DNA of 64,000 bases, from NCBI RefSeq assembly GCF_002775205.1, contig NC_036445.1, positions 26,392,953-26,456,952 of the forward strand, read 5' to 3'. The DNA is from Xiphophorus maculatus. Taxonomy: Eukaryota; Chordata; Actinopteri; Cyprinodontiformes; Poeciliidae. The notes beneath the pieces are model-generated. The model made no database searches. It saw only the letters and a program-made list of their open reading frames with translations, and had not been told where the DNA came from. Position numbers and translations under genes: made by a program. This document shows positions 1-11,585 of the stretch, in pieces (position 1 is the stretch's first letter; each line of letters starts with the position of its first letter).

Positions 1-929
1 CAGCCCAACGAGGACTCGGCCTGTGTGTGTGTGTGTGTGTGCATCTACTAGTGGAGGAATTACAGATGCAAAAAAAAAATGTTTTCTCAGAGAATGCCAA
101 TTTTCTGTTCTGTGAGAAACACTTAAACAGTTTCCAGGGTCCTCTAAATCTCTTTAACCGGCCATGCTGAGCAGTTTTCTGGATGCTCCTCGCAAGCAAC
201 AGAGTCGCTGTGCAGATTCGATGAAAGTTATCAACAATGATTTTATATAGCTGACCATAAAAGAAAACGGACATGGAATTGCCGTCATATATGTCCATCG
301 TATCTCTTGAATTGGCCAATAAAACAGGGACGTAACTTCACGGCTAAATTGAGCTAGCTGAGGTAGCTAGTTGTGGCGTCTCGTGACGTTTTGTCTGTAA
401 CTCTTTAGCTTTGCTTCATTTTGGCCCAGAATCATTTTCACAAATGACAAGCTGAAAACCGTGGTGTGATTTCGTCTTCGCCCCCACCCCCAATATCCCT
501 ACATAAAATAATCAACGCTTTTTTTTTACAAGGCAACGCTAAATCAACCATCCAAAAATTGTTTACAGTTCTGGCCTAATGGCAGAATGTTAAGAAGGGA
601 ACATTCTTGAACCACCCTGCAGACTACTGTCCTGAATTCACCTCAATTCACTTCCAGTCTTAATGCAGCCAAAGTGGGTAATCCATCCCAGCGATCCCAG
701 TTGACGCATTAATCCACACGTACCAAAAGTCGTATCTGAAGCCATTTGTCGCCAAACTGTTGCAGGCTCTGCCTAATTCTTGCCGACTTGTTAAAGACGA
801 ACAAACTGGCCAATGCTAAACACTCAAATCTTTGTGTCTTGTAATGTCGTGTCTTCAAATTGACAACTGTTGTGGAAATTGCTTGACAGCGGAAAGACAA
901 ACAGTTGATTATTTTGCATACGCTTGCAA
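1..929. other. Non-coding, no gene seen
   Basis: AT-rich sequence with a (TG)10 run at 22-41 and short A and T runs. The short open frames here have no recognisable domain, and I found no splice-flanked exon. I see nothing else that can be supported. Confidence 0.5.
22..41. repeat. (TG)10 microsatellite
   Basis: Ten uninterrupted TG units, visible directly. Confidence 0.95.
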
Positions 930-1670
930 ATACATTTTACATACCTCTGGATACCTTGTGGATAGCTGTGAAGTGGAAGGAAAATGGTACGTGGTTAGTT
1001 TTATTTTTGTTGTACCGACATTTTAGGCAGTCGGTGAAAGAAAAACAGAAGGTCTGTTTGCAAGAGACGTTTCTCAAGAGAATGAGAATGGGTCTCATCT
1101 GAATGGAATGAGACCAAGGCAGAACTTTTTTAAGCTTACAAGAAAAACTCTACGTATTGGCGAAAAACCAACATCGAATATCACTCTGAACGCACCATTC
1201 CCATGATCAAACATGGCGGTGGTAGCATCATGCGTACAGGCTGGAAAAGAGCTGCGACTGCATATGAGCAAGTTTGTTCGTCGGAATGGCCCAGCTAAAG
1301 CCCGCTCCCAATTCCGATCGACTATTTATCGCCAGATTTCCATTCACATTCTAAATCCGTTTCTGACTGATTTTGAGTTATTTTGCTGGTTCTTAAATAT
1401 GCAAAGCTGGAAGAAATGCAACTCTAAAACGTCCTGCCGTACTTGCTTTAGAGGTTGGCTAAATCCTACTGACTCTGGAAACAAATGCACAGCACACATG
1501 TCCGAATTTTTATTTCTTGTGTTTTGTAAAATATTTTGAAACCCATGTATAATTTTCCAGCTATGTGCTACCTTACGTAGCTTATCACGTAAAATCCACA
1601 GTAAAATACATCAAAGTCTGGAGTTGACGTGACAACACCTTCAAGAGGTACGAATGCTTTCTCAAGGCAC
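930..1670 (+). mobile_element. Degenerate Tc1/mariner transposon
   Basis: Sequence near 950-1000 matches the leader typical of fish Tc1 elements. At about 1085-1230 broken frames read like a Tc1 transposase core: a DETK-like segment, then a KHGGG-S-IM segment. At 1580-1670 the sequence reads like the reverse-oriented terminal repeat, ending in a CAAGGCAC motif. The middle is shortened relative to a full Tc1 of about 1.6 kb, and several frame breaks make it inactive. Family recognition is from memory of fish Tc1 sequences, and the outer ends are approximate. Confidence 0.65.
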
Positions 1671-3680
1671 CGCATATTCTCCAACGAGGAACCATGAAAG
1701 ATCTATTTTTTTTTAATGATGAAAGCAAAACAGTTTTTGTTGTTGTAACCCAGGTTAACATAGCCCTCACTAAATATAAGCCTTTTCATAAAAATAGCTA
1801 CAAAATGCATAAATAGAAAATAAATAAAGAAATAGAGGATAAATTGGTCTTAAAATAGCTAAAAATATAAAAAACAATAATAATTACAGACATTATAAAT
1901 GCTGTATTTCATGTTATGATATTTTATTTAGTTTAAAAACGTACAAAACACACTTATTTTGTCAGCAGCTAAAAACGGTCAAGTGTGAGAAAAATCTCTT
2001 ATTCTGAAGGGTCACGTTGACGTGTAGCCCATGTGACTTGCTCCAGCCAACCGGGTCGCTACGTTCTCTGGCGCTCGAAGAAGAAGCCGAAGAGTTGTGC
2101 TGTGAAAGAGAGATAAGAGAAAATCGACGATTAAAAAGTACCTGCTGTCTGGAAACCTTGTTCCATTTTTGGAGGAGGAGCTTTCTGCATTTTATTTTTT
2201 ACTGACTGCGTTCTAACTAACTTAAAAAGAACACTAAATAACTAAAATAGATTTAAAACAAACAGACTGTAAATTAAATAGATTTAACAGTATCGACTTG
2301 AACTTAAATAGAACTATAACCTGGGTTTAAATAAATAGTATCCTTTAATGCCTAACATTAAGTTTAAATTTCAAACAGGGATTAAATAAAATATTCTGAA
2401 AGAAACGGGGAAACTATTTTGGCTTGAATTTTGTGTCATTGTATGTCAACCGTTTGTAATATTGTTTTTACAAAACAGCATTGTTGTTTTTTCTTTTCAA
2501 CAAATGATAAGCCAGGAGTTTGAACTTATTTTCTGGCCTGTGGTCATTAATACACTTACACATTTCTCTACTCCCGTAGCCAAACCTAGCGCTGGTCTTA
2601 TTGTCTGTCCTATTCGCCGTAAACACATCGCGAGTGTTACAGTCGCTCTTGTTAAATTATTTAATTGCCACCGAAAAGCGGCGCCCTCTGACTCCGTGCC
2701 GAGGACACGATCCGCTCCCAGTAAAAAAAACTCCGCGCGTCACGATAAGCCCCGCTTTGTTTCTAATGCATCCAAGGGAAGAAAAGAAAAAACATTTATT
2801 GGACTAATTACATTGCCCCTGCATTAAATTTTCTTCCTGTGCTACACATGTTTTGGCAGAATTCCCAGCATTGTGTCAAAGTGTCTCACGGCTCATGACT
2901 GCCGTGTTAAGTGCCAGGCAAGGAAAGAAGGAAGGGGGGGAACAGGAATACAGAATAAACCAATTATGACTTGGTGCGACATATGGGCATGCAATTTTCC
3001 CATGTCTAGAAGGAAACTGAAAGTCTTGAGAGGTTTTACACGCTGCTGTTTTACCAGAAAGTGCGCCTTTGCAGTTTGAAAGTTTTCAAAAGTTCTTGGA
3101 AATGTAGATGTGACCAAACTATCTAGTCAAAGTTTTGACACTACGCCACCATGCATAACTCCAGAAGCAGATCATGTTGGGGGGGGAAACAAAGATCCTG
3201 CTATTGCATTAGTAAGATCTTATTCAGGCAACATTAAGCTATCTCGTCTTGGTTTATGGTTTTCCTGACATGGCGTTGTTCAACTAATTATCCATATCCA
3301 GAGGCAGTTCAATAGAAAAATCAACATATTTACACTCTAAACTTCTCTAAATCATGCCGCCATGTTGGGGAAAGGTTTAAATGTTCTATATTTTACCGAA
3401 CATTGTTTGTGTCCTTTAGCTCGATGTTGAAAAGCGTCCGTCTTATCGCTGTGTCGCTTTTTACAGTCCTGCACTTCAGCAGGGTATGGCTTTCGTTCTT
3501 CAATGCCTCAACTTCTAGTCTTGCGTTACCAAAAGGCAACACAGTAAAAAATAACTTTTATCAATAATAAAAAAAACAAAAAAACATGTTGGCATAGCAA
3601 CGCTGACTAGTTCAGGCAAAAATAAAGGATCATACTCCACTTGATTATAGGTGGCAAAGCCCAGAACCCTGCTAAACTAA
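1671..3680. other. Non-coding, AT-rich, no gene supported
   Basis: A 121-codon open frame at 2462-2827 is the longest here. It has no recognisable domain, start context or splice structure, so it is not called as a gene. There is otherwise low-complexity AT-rich DNA around 1790-1930 and 2220-2400. Confidence 0.45.
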
Positions 3681-3682
3681 GT

Positions 3683-3727
3683 GATGGATTTACTGTATCC
3701 ATCAGTAAATCCATCTGATGGATACAG
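3683..3727. repeat. Two overlapping, mutually exclusive 13-bp hairpins
   Basis: GATGGATTTACTG at 3683-3695 is complementary to 3703-3715. CTGTATCCATCAG at 3693-3705 is complementary to 3715-3727. The shared bases mean only one stem can form at a time. It lies just upstream of a SINE-like fragment and may be insertion debris. Confidence 0.85.
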
Positions 3728-3744
3728 TGACAATAAGGAGACAA

Positions 3745-3870
3745 TTAGCATCTGTCGCAGATTCAAATCCCGACCTTTGTCGCATGTCTTCCCTCTCTCA
3801 TTACCTACTTTCCTCTCTTAGCACTTTCTAAGAAAAGGCCACTAGAGCCTAAAAAATAAATCTTACATGT
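3745..3870 (+). repeat. tRNA-derived SINE fragment
   Basis: A B-box-like GATTCAAATCC at 3761-3771 is followed by a segment (about 3785-3825) whose reverse complement recurs at about 20650-20690. After it come AAAGGCCACTAGAGCC and an A-rich tail. The A-box half is missing or unrecognisable, so this is 5' truncated. The same family is found on the minus strand near 20.7 kb. Confidence 0.65.
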
Positions 3871-4329
3871 ATAAAATAGGAAAGTTTGCAGGATCTAGTT
3901 TAATTTATTATATAACAGTAACAATGTTTAAAAGAAAAAAAACAAATATTTGTTTTTCTTCTACCTGCATTATTATTAATAACAATGCAGGTGGAGGAAC
4001 GTCCTAGTCCCTATGCAGGTTACTTAACCTACACAGGGACTAACATGTGCAGGTGAGTTAATAAAACAGCCTAATATTACAAAACATACATTAAAAATAT
4101 CTATATAGTGTATACACTCACTGTACAACAATATAAATAGTGCTAAATGTCAATTATATTTGCATCTGTAGTCTGAACTGAAGCTAATTTGCTAAGTTGT
4201 TACTAAAATTGTGCAGCTGAGCAGACGTGAAGCAGCGACTTCACACACTAGAGTTCGACAGCGAGTGGAATAACCAGAGCAAATGAATTCATCAGAAATA
4301 AAAATCAGAATGAAGCATTATTAGGACCT

Positions 4330-5470
4330 GCTGTGTCAAAGGTATGTTGAGATTTAAAAGGGAAGCAAAAATGCCTCCAACCTGCTATAAAAGAAACCGC
4401 ACAACTAAGTTGCCAGTTTGGTTTACATATAAATGATGAATATGAGAATAAGAAACATCTGCGTGTTTGAGGATTTGGACAGGTGGAGTCAGAGGTCAGG
4501 TTCGTTTTCGGCTGTTTTATTACTCAATGTTAACGTACAGGGCTTCAAACAGCTGAGCGTCTGTTATTTCACCACTAACATGGTTGGCTGAGGCAACTTG
4601 ATATTTCTTTCTGTGGGACAGCAGCAACAGAAATGTGGCAAAAGAACGGTTACGTTTTTCAACGGCGTTTCTCTTTCTACATTGTGAGAAAACAATATTT
4701 TAGGTTGAAGATGGCGTCTTTAAACTAAGAGGTTTTTATTCCTCTAGCAATAAAAAGAGTGGAGTTATATAACGATGTAAGCGCACGATTCTTTTTTTTT
4801 TTATCACATCTTTAAAATTATATATGCACTTATTTTTTTCATTTGGTTTGTGTTTGCAGTTGGATCGCTGTAAAACTGAAAGCCGCTCATTAATAAGTTT
4901 ATCCGTTCAATATAAATGCACTAAAAGTGTTCACACACCCCTTGACATTTTCCACACATTTTGTCACATTACAACTACGAGCTGCAATGTTTTGCATATG
5001 ACAAATATAAAGAGGCAGAAAAAAAAAAAAAAAAAAAAAAAACTATGCTCACATGGTTATTTAAATTTAAAAAATACAAATCTGAAAAAGCTTGTTAAGA
5101 GAACATCAACGAACCATCAGCATCATGAAGATCCAGGATCTAAAAAAAATTTAAAAATGCAAAATTTATCTTATAAAACAGCTCTTCAGAGTTTGAACAA
5201 GAGTATTAAATCATAATTTAGATTTTTATTTTTTTTTATGTCAGCCATCTGTGAAATGGCTGAAAATAGGCCGTGGTAATGTAGAGCTACTGAGCAAATT
5301 AAGACAAAAAGGTACGTTATATTTGAAATGGCATTAGATTATTCATAGGAAACAAATCTGCGCAGGGCAAAAAGTAAAACTTTAAAATAAAAAGTGGAAT
5401 TAACCGGTTCCATAAAGGCAAACATTCTAAGCTAACACGGCTCTTTGCTGAAGCATAGTTTTGGTTTCAG
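4330..5470. repeat. Segmental duplication block A, upstream of hepcidin copy 1
   Basis: Stretches around 4400-4500 and 4560-4670 align with 8880-8985 and 9065-9175. Examples are AACATCTG...GGACAGGTGGA and the later GTCTGTTATTTCA and AACAGAAATGTG segments. A further match is the AACYGGTTCCATAAA motif at about 5402 and 9368. Order and orientation are conserved at an offset of about 4-4.5 kb. This fits tandem duplication of a unit containing one hepcidin gene. Block A also contains a Tc1 fragment that block A' lacks. Confidence 0.75.
4925..5180 (+). mobile_element. Tc1 transposon 5' fragment with poly(A) tract
   Basis: The segment after 4930 (ACACCCCTTGACATTTTCC, then TTTTGTCACATTACAACTAC) is the typical terminal repeat of one fish Tc1 family. 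At 5097-5135 the sequence resembles the start of its transposase leader (CATCAGCATCATGAAGA). A run of about 24 A at 5019-5042 interrupts it. There is no intact transposase. Confidence 0.65.
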
Positions 5471-5836
5471 CATTTTTGACTTCACACAACTTCAGTGAAG
5501 TTCACAGATTTTGGGGGGGGGGGTGCAAAACTAAAAGGTTGAATTACACTTGTTTTTATCCTCATTTTAACTAAACCACAGACCCTCAACTGCAAACATG
5601 TCACAGCAGGTCGATAGTTCAAAAGATTTCTGCTCAGTTGTTACAGCCGCTGCACGTTGCTTTAAAGAGGGAAGAAAGAAAACAGCCACATTTCCAAACG
5701 CACCACTGGTTTTTTTTGTTGTTTTGTTTTGTTTTTTTAATGAATTGAAACTTTTGAACCACTCGCCTTCGCAATTGTTTTTGAAATACTTCCCTTCTGC
5801 TCGGCCGACCGACGTTGCGACAGACACCCGAGTCGG

Positions 5837-5844
5837 TATAAATA
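5837..5844 (+). promoter_or_regulatory. TATA box of hepcidin copy 1
   Basis: TATAAATA followed by CCAGC, 95 bp upstream of the start codon. The same TATAAATACCAGC block precedes copy 2 (10826) and an orphan site (15007), which supports a shared core promoter. Transcription would be expected to start near 5865-5870. Confidence 0.85.
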
Positions 5845-5931
5845 CCAGCACTCTGCTCACATTCAGACATCGAGTTTGAAGCAACTCAACTTTGGGTTCC
5901 TGAAGCTCCAGCCGGAAAAACGACACTGAAA

Positions 5932-6601
5932 ATGAAGGCGCTCACTCTTGCCGTTGCCGTGGCCGTCGTGGTGGCAATCATCGGGGTTCAGCAGAGCTCT
6001 GCCGACCTGGTGATTGAGGTAAGGGCTTCATCGACACCGATTTGTAGTTTGTATTACTGATGACGTTTGGCGTACATTAATTAACAAAACTCTTTTACAG
6101 GGACCTGAACTGATGGACGGATTGACCAACGGCAGCCCAGCTGCTGCTGGTCAAGACAACCCAGAGGACTCCTGGAAGGTAAGCTGAATAAAGTACCGTC
6201 AGTCTGACTATAGACAGATTTAGATGTCAAATTATGGATAAGGTTCTCTTTTTTGCTTTTCGAAGCATGATTCTTTTCTTTATTTGCACTTGAACATGTT
6301 GAAAATGACGTCTACCGTCCTAAATATTTTAAAAAATTGCCTTTATTGGCCTTACAGCTGCATTTTATATATCGATATCATGGCTTTGTTTGTGAGTGTC
6401 TTATTTGTAACGCTAGTAGTTGGGAGGCGCGTTATTAAATAGGTCGTAGATTTTCAATTGATTTATTCTTTTAAATGACATTTGTTTTATGTCCCTACAC
6501 AGATGCCGTACACCTCATTCCAGAGGCGCGCCCGTGGCTGCCGTTTCTGCTGCGGCTGCTGCCCCAACATGAGAGGCTGTGGCATCTGCTGCAGATTCTG
6601 A
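5932..6601 (+). CDS. hamp2-like: Hepcidin, type 2 (intact, three exons)
   Basis: Exons are 5932-6018, 6101-6178 and 6503-6601, joined by GT-AG introns in phase 0. Total length is 87 residues, usual for fish hepcidin. The signal peptide covers residues 1-24 (MKALTLAVAV..., with a hydrophobic core and small residues before the cut). An acidic pro-region ends in a basic QRRAR stretch suited to a furin-like protease. The mature peptide (6536-6598) starts GCRFCC and ends GICCRF, with eight cysteines in the CX2CCXCC...CX2CC spacing that forms four disulfides. Known family role: a secreted, liver-made peptide. Type 1 controls ferroportin through an N-terminal QSHLS motif. That motif is absent here, so this is the antimicrobial-leaning type 2 found in spiny-rayed fish. 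It is the only copy in the window with every part intact. Confidence 0.96.
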
Positions 6602-6827
6602 GAAGCCAGAAGAAAACTTCAACTACAGTAAAAGAAAAAAAAAAAATCACTTCTTTACATTCGCTCATTTAGATGTAGTTGAATATCGTGTTACTTTTTG
6701 AAGGATGTGAGTGGATTTCAGCTTTCCATCCATATCGCTTGTGGAAACACGCGGACGTTTCCTGCAAAAATACAAATCGCTGCAGAAGGTGCTGATTTGA
6801 GCAGAGGTGTGATATTTTTTTTGCCGT

Positions 6828-6833
6828 AATAAA
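6828..6833 (+). terminator. Poly(A) signal of hepcidin copy 1
   Basis: AATAAA 227 bp after the stop codon, the first such signal downstream. It is followed within about 40 bp by a GT-rich stretch, as expected for cleavage. Confidence 0.75.
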
Positions 6834-7379
6834 TGTTACCCCCTCGATACGTTTCTTCATGCGTGTGCTTCTTCGGGTTTGGGTTTGCTGGCGGGTTGCT
6901 AAGTTGCAAAAATAAAACCTCTTGAAAATCTGCTTTTATACCAGACACTGCAGCACACCTTCAGGGGTTTGGTGGCTGTTTTTGAACATAACAAAATTAT
7001 GAATTTTTATACCTATATTTTAATTAATCTATGGAACTACAATAATCTCAACAACCATTTCATTTTCGTTTCTAAGCTTGCTTCTTCCCAAACTAAATAT
7101 CTGCAGATTTACTGCTGTCGATTGCATTCCACTGTAGCTGTAATTCTCATAAGATTCTGCATCTATTTAGCAAATTGTAATTCTCATTCACAAAATTTAA
7201 CTTCTGTTATAGTCGGGCTCATTTAGATTTTTCAGTACTTTTTAAACAAAACTAAATCTCCTCAAAGCTCAGAGGTTTTCCAAGCGGGGCAGAATTTTCT
7301 ATTTTTAATAAGCTCCTCTCATGGATCTTCCTCAGTAAAGCTAAATCTGTAGTAATTATATGACCATGTGAGGGTAGCG
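6834..7379. other. Non-coding spacer
   Basis: I see no gene or recognised repeat here. It is AT-rich with short random frames. Confidence 0.5.
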
Positions 7380-8060
7380 TATACAAAAACTTCACTTAAG
7401 TAGGAGTTGTGCTACTTCAACATATTTTTACTCAAAAGTAAAAAGAAACTGTCCAAAAATTGCTCAAGAATAAAAAAGTGTTTTTTAAAAAGGCTTCTCA
7501 AGTAGCGAGTAAGTGGATGAGATAATCTGATTTAACATTTTCAACTGGTGTCGTTAGACAAACAGAAATGTTAAATTATTAATTGTGCTATTTTAAAGTC
7601 TAAAATAAAAAAAAAAAACAATAACAATGTATAAAAAATAAATAACCTGATTGCCAAACAACAGATCAAGGCACGAGAAACACTTTTCCCAACTCTTTAA
7701 AAGAACGAAACGAAACAAAAAAACTTAAACGAAACTTGTATGAGTTGGTAACGCAAGTTTACTAGGAAGAGAGAAATATAAAGGAAGAAAATATCGTTAG
7801 AATAACAAAACAAACAATAAATCTCACTTTAACTCAAACTGTAGCTGATTGTATCTCATGCATTTCTTGTTTTTCCTTCATTCAGCTGAGTGGATAGCGT
7901 ATCCAGAAGTTTTACTCGAGTAAGGGTAGTGATGCTTTATAAAAAATATTACTCAAGTAAAAGTAAAACGTACAGTGTCGTAAAAACTACCAAAAGTACT
8001 GTTTCTCACCCCAAAAAGTTACTTAAGTAAAAGTAAATAATGACTATCCACCTATATGTT
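7380..8060. repeat. Interspersed repeat with ACTCAAGTAAAAGTA motifs
   Basis: ACTYAAGTAAAAGTA-like units recur near 7393, 7428, 7918, 7952 and 8020. TACTTAAGTAAAAGTAAATAATGAC closes the segment. This motif marks a common fish interspersed repeat, probably a non-autonomous DNA element. Ends and family are uncertain. Confidence 0.5.
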
Positions 8061-8369
8061 TGGGACATTGTAAAGTCGGACATTATTGATGTTGTTTGGG
8101 GTCAACGTCAAACAAGTATAGTCTAGTCTTAGTCTAAGAAGGCTTTCTGTTACATTTAAGTCATTGTAATTTTTTTTTCTTAGCTTTAATCCTACTTTGT
8201 CATCGGGAACTTCAATTTTTCACCTCTAAATCGGTGGGAGATTGATAAGGGACGCCACAAAGCGCAAACAAGACCGATGCAGAACAACAAATAACTATGA
8301 GGTAGGTTTTAGAAAACAATCTTTTAAATGGAGAGTTGTGCACATGTAATTAGTTTCCTTCACTCAGAT

Positions 8370-8795
8370 GCCTCTAAATAAAATCCAACACAAGGCCACT
8401 TGCATATCCGATACGTATCCGATTCAAATGTGGCCTAACATCCAGGTCGCATTCATTCCACCTGGACGTCACTGGCACTCGACAAACGTCGCTATCCTGC
8501 GTCCTGATTCGCGCAAGCAGGAAGAAAAACAACAACTACGACGGACTATAATGAGGATCAAGTTGTTAACATGCTCCTCCGGTCGGACAACAACTTCAAG
8601 CGTGTCAGCTATGCTCCACCGCGCGGGACACTTTCAGGTCGATTGCCCGTTCTCAGTGGAGAACGCATGCCGGTCGCATAGATTTGGAAGTGTGAACGGC
8701 CACGGCAAAAATAAATAAAAATAAAAAATTTGATTTGACCAAAAAAATTCAGAATTTAGTCACTTCAAGCTGCAGTGTGAACGCAGCCTAAAAAT
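8370..8795. repeat. Degenerate DNA-transposon-like repeat
   Basis: Contains AGTGTGAACGGCCACGG near 8687 and CAGTGTGAACGCAGCCT at 8774-8790, typical termini of a fish DNA-element group. A 116-codon open frame overlaps it (8368-8718) but has no domain and probably reads through repeat sequence. Confidence 0.45.
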
Positions 8796-8809
8796 CAGAA
8801 AAGAGCATC

Positions 8810-9480
8810 GGAGCCTGCTCTGTAACACGTTGGATGATGAGATCAAAACAAAGAGTCTTAAAAGTGAAAGCAAAAAACGCTCTAATGCAATGCACAGTTA
8901 AGTTGTCAGTTTGGCTTTTCAATAAATTATGAACGAATATGAGAATGAGGAACATCTGTGTTTTTGGGGATTGGACAGGTGGAATCGGGTAAAAATCTGC
9001 ACCGATTTTCATGTCAGTTTGTTTTCGCCTGACAAAACATACAAGGATTTACACCGACCTGCGTGTCTGTTATTTCATCACTGACATGGTTCAACTTTAT
9101 ATTCCTCGCTGTGTGACAGAAGCAACAGAAATGTGTCAAAAGAACAGTTACGTTTTTCAACACGACGAATGTTATGGAACATTAAAAAAATACTAAGAAA
9201 GTTTTAATATATAATTGACGCATCTGTTTGCAACGCTGTTAAAAAGTCTGAATTTGTGTTTAAAAAAAAATGAGGCCATGATCAATCATCATTTCTATTT
9301 TTCCCCCCAGACATTTCATACATATCTAGAGCACGTAAAATATATATTTTTAAAAAGGTAGAGTTAACTGGTTCCATAAACAGTTTTGGTGAAATTCAAC
9401 ATTTCTGAAACAAATTTCACGCGCAATGAACACATTTAACTAATGGTGTGACTTCCCGCAACATAAACGTCAGTGAATCT
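8810..9480. repeat. Segmental duplication block A', upstream of hepcidin copy 2
   Basis: Colinear with 4330-5470, with clear substitutions and without the Tc1 fragment at 4925-5180. That fragment therefore either inserted after duplication or was lost here. The distance to the downstream hepcidin gene is longer than in block A because of repeats at about 9.7-10.3 kb. Confidence 0.75.
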
Positions 9481-9689
9481 CGTTAACTGGCAAAAATGGC
9501 AACTTCTCTGGTAGGAATCTCCTGTCGTTTGCTCATCCACCTCCTTGCGTTGTTTGCAAGAGTTGAGAAGAAGACAAAAACACTCCAAAGCAAAATGTAC
9601 CAGATCCAACAGTGCAAAGAGAATCGGTGTCAAGAAATGGAGGAGGAAAAAAAATAGCCTTATTGTCTTATCTTCCAAAATTAAACAAA

Positions 9690-10345
9690 AATAAATAAAT
9701 AGGGATGCACTATATTGGATTTTTGGTCGATATGCGATATACTAAAACTTTTGGCCAATATTATTAATTGGCCAACATTTGGCCAATAACCGATATTTTT
9801 TTCCTATACCTACTTCCTGAAACTATATGGCTGTCTCTACTGTGGATTTCAATCACTGCGTCAATTTAGCAGTGCATCCATCCATTTTCTGTTCACCCTT
9901 TGTCCCTAGTGAGTTCCCTTTTCTAAATAGCTTATTTTGTTCAGTGTCTGTGTGTTTGTTTGGATTATTCTCATTTCTGCTTTATTTCAGTCGGAGTCGT
10001 AAGTCTAGACATGCATGTTTTTTCTTCCGTCTAGTTTTGTAGTTTATTCTTAAGATTAGACTGTTTTTACGTTTCTCGTCGTCACTCCTGTCAAGTTCCA
10101 GTGTTAGTATCTTGGGTTTCGTCCTTCATTACTTAGTGCTACTCATTTTAGTCCTCGTGTTTAGTTTCCTAGTGTTCTTATATACTTCTATTAATTTTAT
10201 TAGATCACCGTTTCTCCTATTGATTCCAGTTTCTGTTCAAAGTCAGCTCAGCTTACCTGACACGTTCCCTATCGGAGCTGTTCCTCATGTTATTGTTAGT
10301 TTGCCAGGTTTACGTGGTGAACTATTAAAATCCCATTGATAATAA
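9690..10345. repeat. Unclassified interspersed repeats
   Basis: About 9700-9815 begins GGGATGCAC and carries GATAT/GGCCAATA motifs, a known fish repeat style. From 9830 to 10345 a T-rich segment ends in AATAAATCACTTC, like the 3' part of a retroelement. No coding domain is visible. These repeats separate block A' from hepcidin copy 2. Confidence 0.4.
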
Positions 10346-10761
10346 ATCACTTCAGCGAACGCCTGCACACAGCCTCTGCAAGAACTTTCATTACATTTGT
10401 GTGCGTGTGTCGGTCTGACGAAAACCCTGAAGTTTACATCATCAGCAGACTGTAGAGCGGTACGCTGCGTCTCATGCAGAAGAATAAAAATTATGCAACA
10501 TCTAGAAGAATGCTCTTCTGAACTACTGAACATGTAAACTGACTCGCTTACTGAAAGCAGAGACTAAACGCACAAACTGTCTCTACTGTGGCTCAGATTT
10601 CTCAACATTTAGCAGATCCACTTCTGCCTTTTAGAAGTGAAAAGAACTTTTATACTAAATCTACAAAACAATGAAGGAATAACTTTCTGTTCTTTTAAAC
10701 AAATTCAAAGTTGAAATGTAACATTCAAACTTTCTGCATATTGCTCATCTCTCCCCTACAG

Positions 10762-10773
10762 TGGGAAATGCCG
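10762..10773 (+). promoter_or_regulatory. Weak NF-kB-like site upstream of hepcidin copy 2
   Basis: GGGAAATGCC sits where copy 3 has a perfect GGGAATTCCC (16484). It differs from the usual GGGRNWYYCC pattern by one position. Functional status is inferred only. Confidence 0.3.
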
Positions 10774-10825
10774 AGCTGATCCCATAACTTGCTCCAGGTT
10801 GTGATGCAACAGCTGCTCTAGTGGG

Positions 10826-10833
10826 TATAAATA
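10826..10833 (+). promoter_or_regulatory. TATA box of hepcidin copy 2
   Basis: TATAAATA followed by CCAGCAC, 109 bp before the start codon, matching the core promoter of copy 1. Confidence 0.8.
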
Positions 10834-10934
10834 CCAGCACCTTCCCTACGTCCCGTCATCAGGCAGGAGGAATAAAGAGCCGACATCAAGCTCAGAGCAA
10901 ATCCTTCAGATTTTAAGTACGTCACCCAGTCAAG

Positions 10935-11387
10935 ATGAAGATGTTCCCCATCGCGGCCCTCGTCGTCGCGTTCATCCGCGTTCAGGAGAGCGACGCTGTT
11001 CCAGCTGCTGAGGTAAGAGCTTCATCTGAGCCTTATACCGTTGAAATGTTACCATGTTGATTCTAGATGCACTGAATGAACTCTTTAACAGAGCTCTGAT
11101 CTGGTGGAGCTGCAGACGGACTATGGCATATTTGATTTGGATCAAGATATACCCGAGGACTCAATGGATGTAAGGGTTAACTGGATAGATGAACAAATGG
11201 GAGTATTTATGAAGGGATTTTTCTTAATTCACTTGTGGGCCAAGGAAGGGAGATGTTAAAACCCTCTCCTTGTGTCCCTCAGACGCCGTACGAATCAGTC
11301 CAGCTGCGCGGTCGCCGTCGTTTCTGCTGCGGCTCCAACATGGTTGGTTCTGCTGCAAGTTCTGAGGACGTCCTGCTGCCGCCGTAG
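10935..11387 (+). pseudogene. Hepcidin copy 2, frameshifted in the mature region
   Basis: Exons are 10935-11012, 11092-11169 and 11283-11387, all with GT-AG borders in phase 0, giving an 86-residue frame. Exon 1 encodes a signal peptide (MKMFPIAALVVAFIRVQES). Exon 2 encodes an acidic pro-region ending PEDSMD, parallel to PEDSWK in copy 1. Exon 3 starts normally and reaches RRRFCCG, then lacks 6 bp that encode the second cysteine pair in copy 1. It shifts frame after ...NMVG. The ancestral TGC TGC AAG TTC TGA ending is still visible at 11351-11365 in another frame. The actual frame runs on to TAG at 11385. Only two cysteines remain in frame, so the knot cannot form. A sequencing error of one base would be an alternative. 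Even then only four cysteines would remain. Confidence 0.85.
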
Positions 11388-11585
11388 CAGCAACATGAAC
11401 GTATAAAAAGCAACACAGCATACTTATTGCACAAGTTTTCAACCTGTGGGCACATTTTTACAAGGTGTCAGAGGATTATGTGTGATTGCAACACAAGGTA
11501 TTTATTTGTACTTAATCTCTTTGTTTGAGATGAGCTGTTATTACAATTGTATTTGAAAACAATCGATTTATTATTTTTTTTCCAC

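Noticed and set aside
2462..2827. 121-codon open frame
   Set aside because: No domain, poor start context, no neighbouring exon; length is within chance for 64 kb on six frames.
5567..5926. Minus-strand 119- and 78-codon frames over the hepcidin promoter
   Set aside because: They overlap the TATA box and leader of hepcidin copy 1 and have no domain.
8368..8718. 116-codon open frame
   Set aside because: Lies within a degenerate DNA-transposon-like repeat; no transposase motif in frame.
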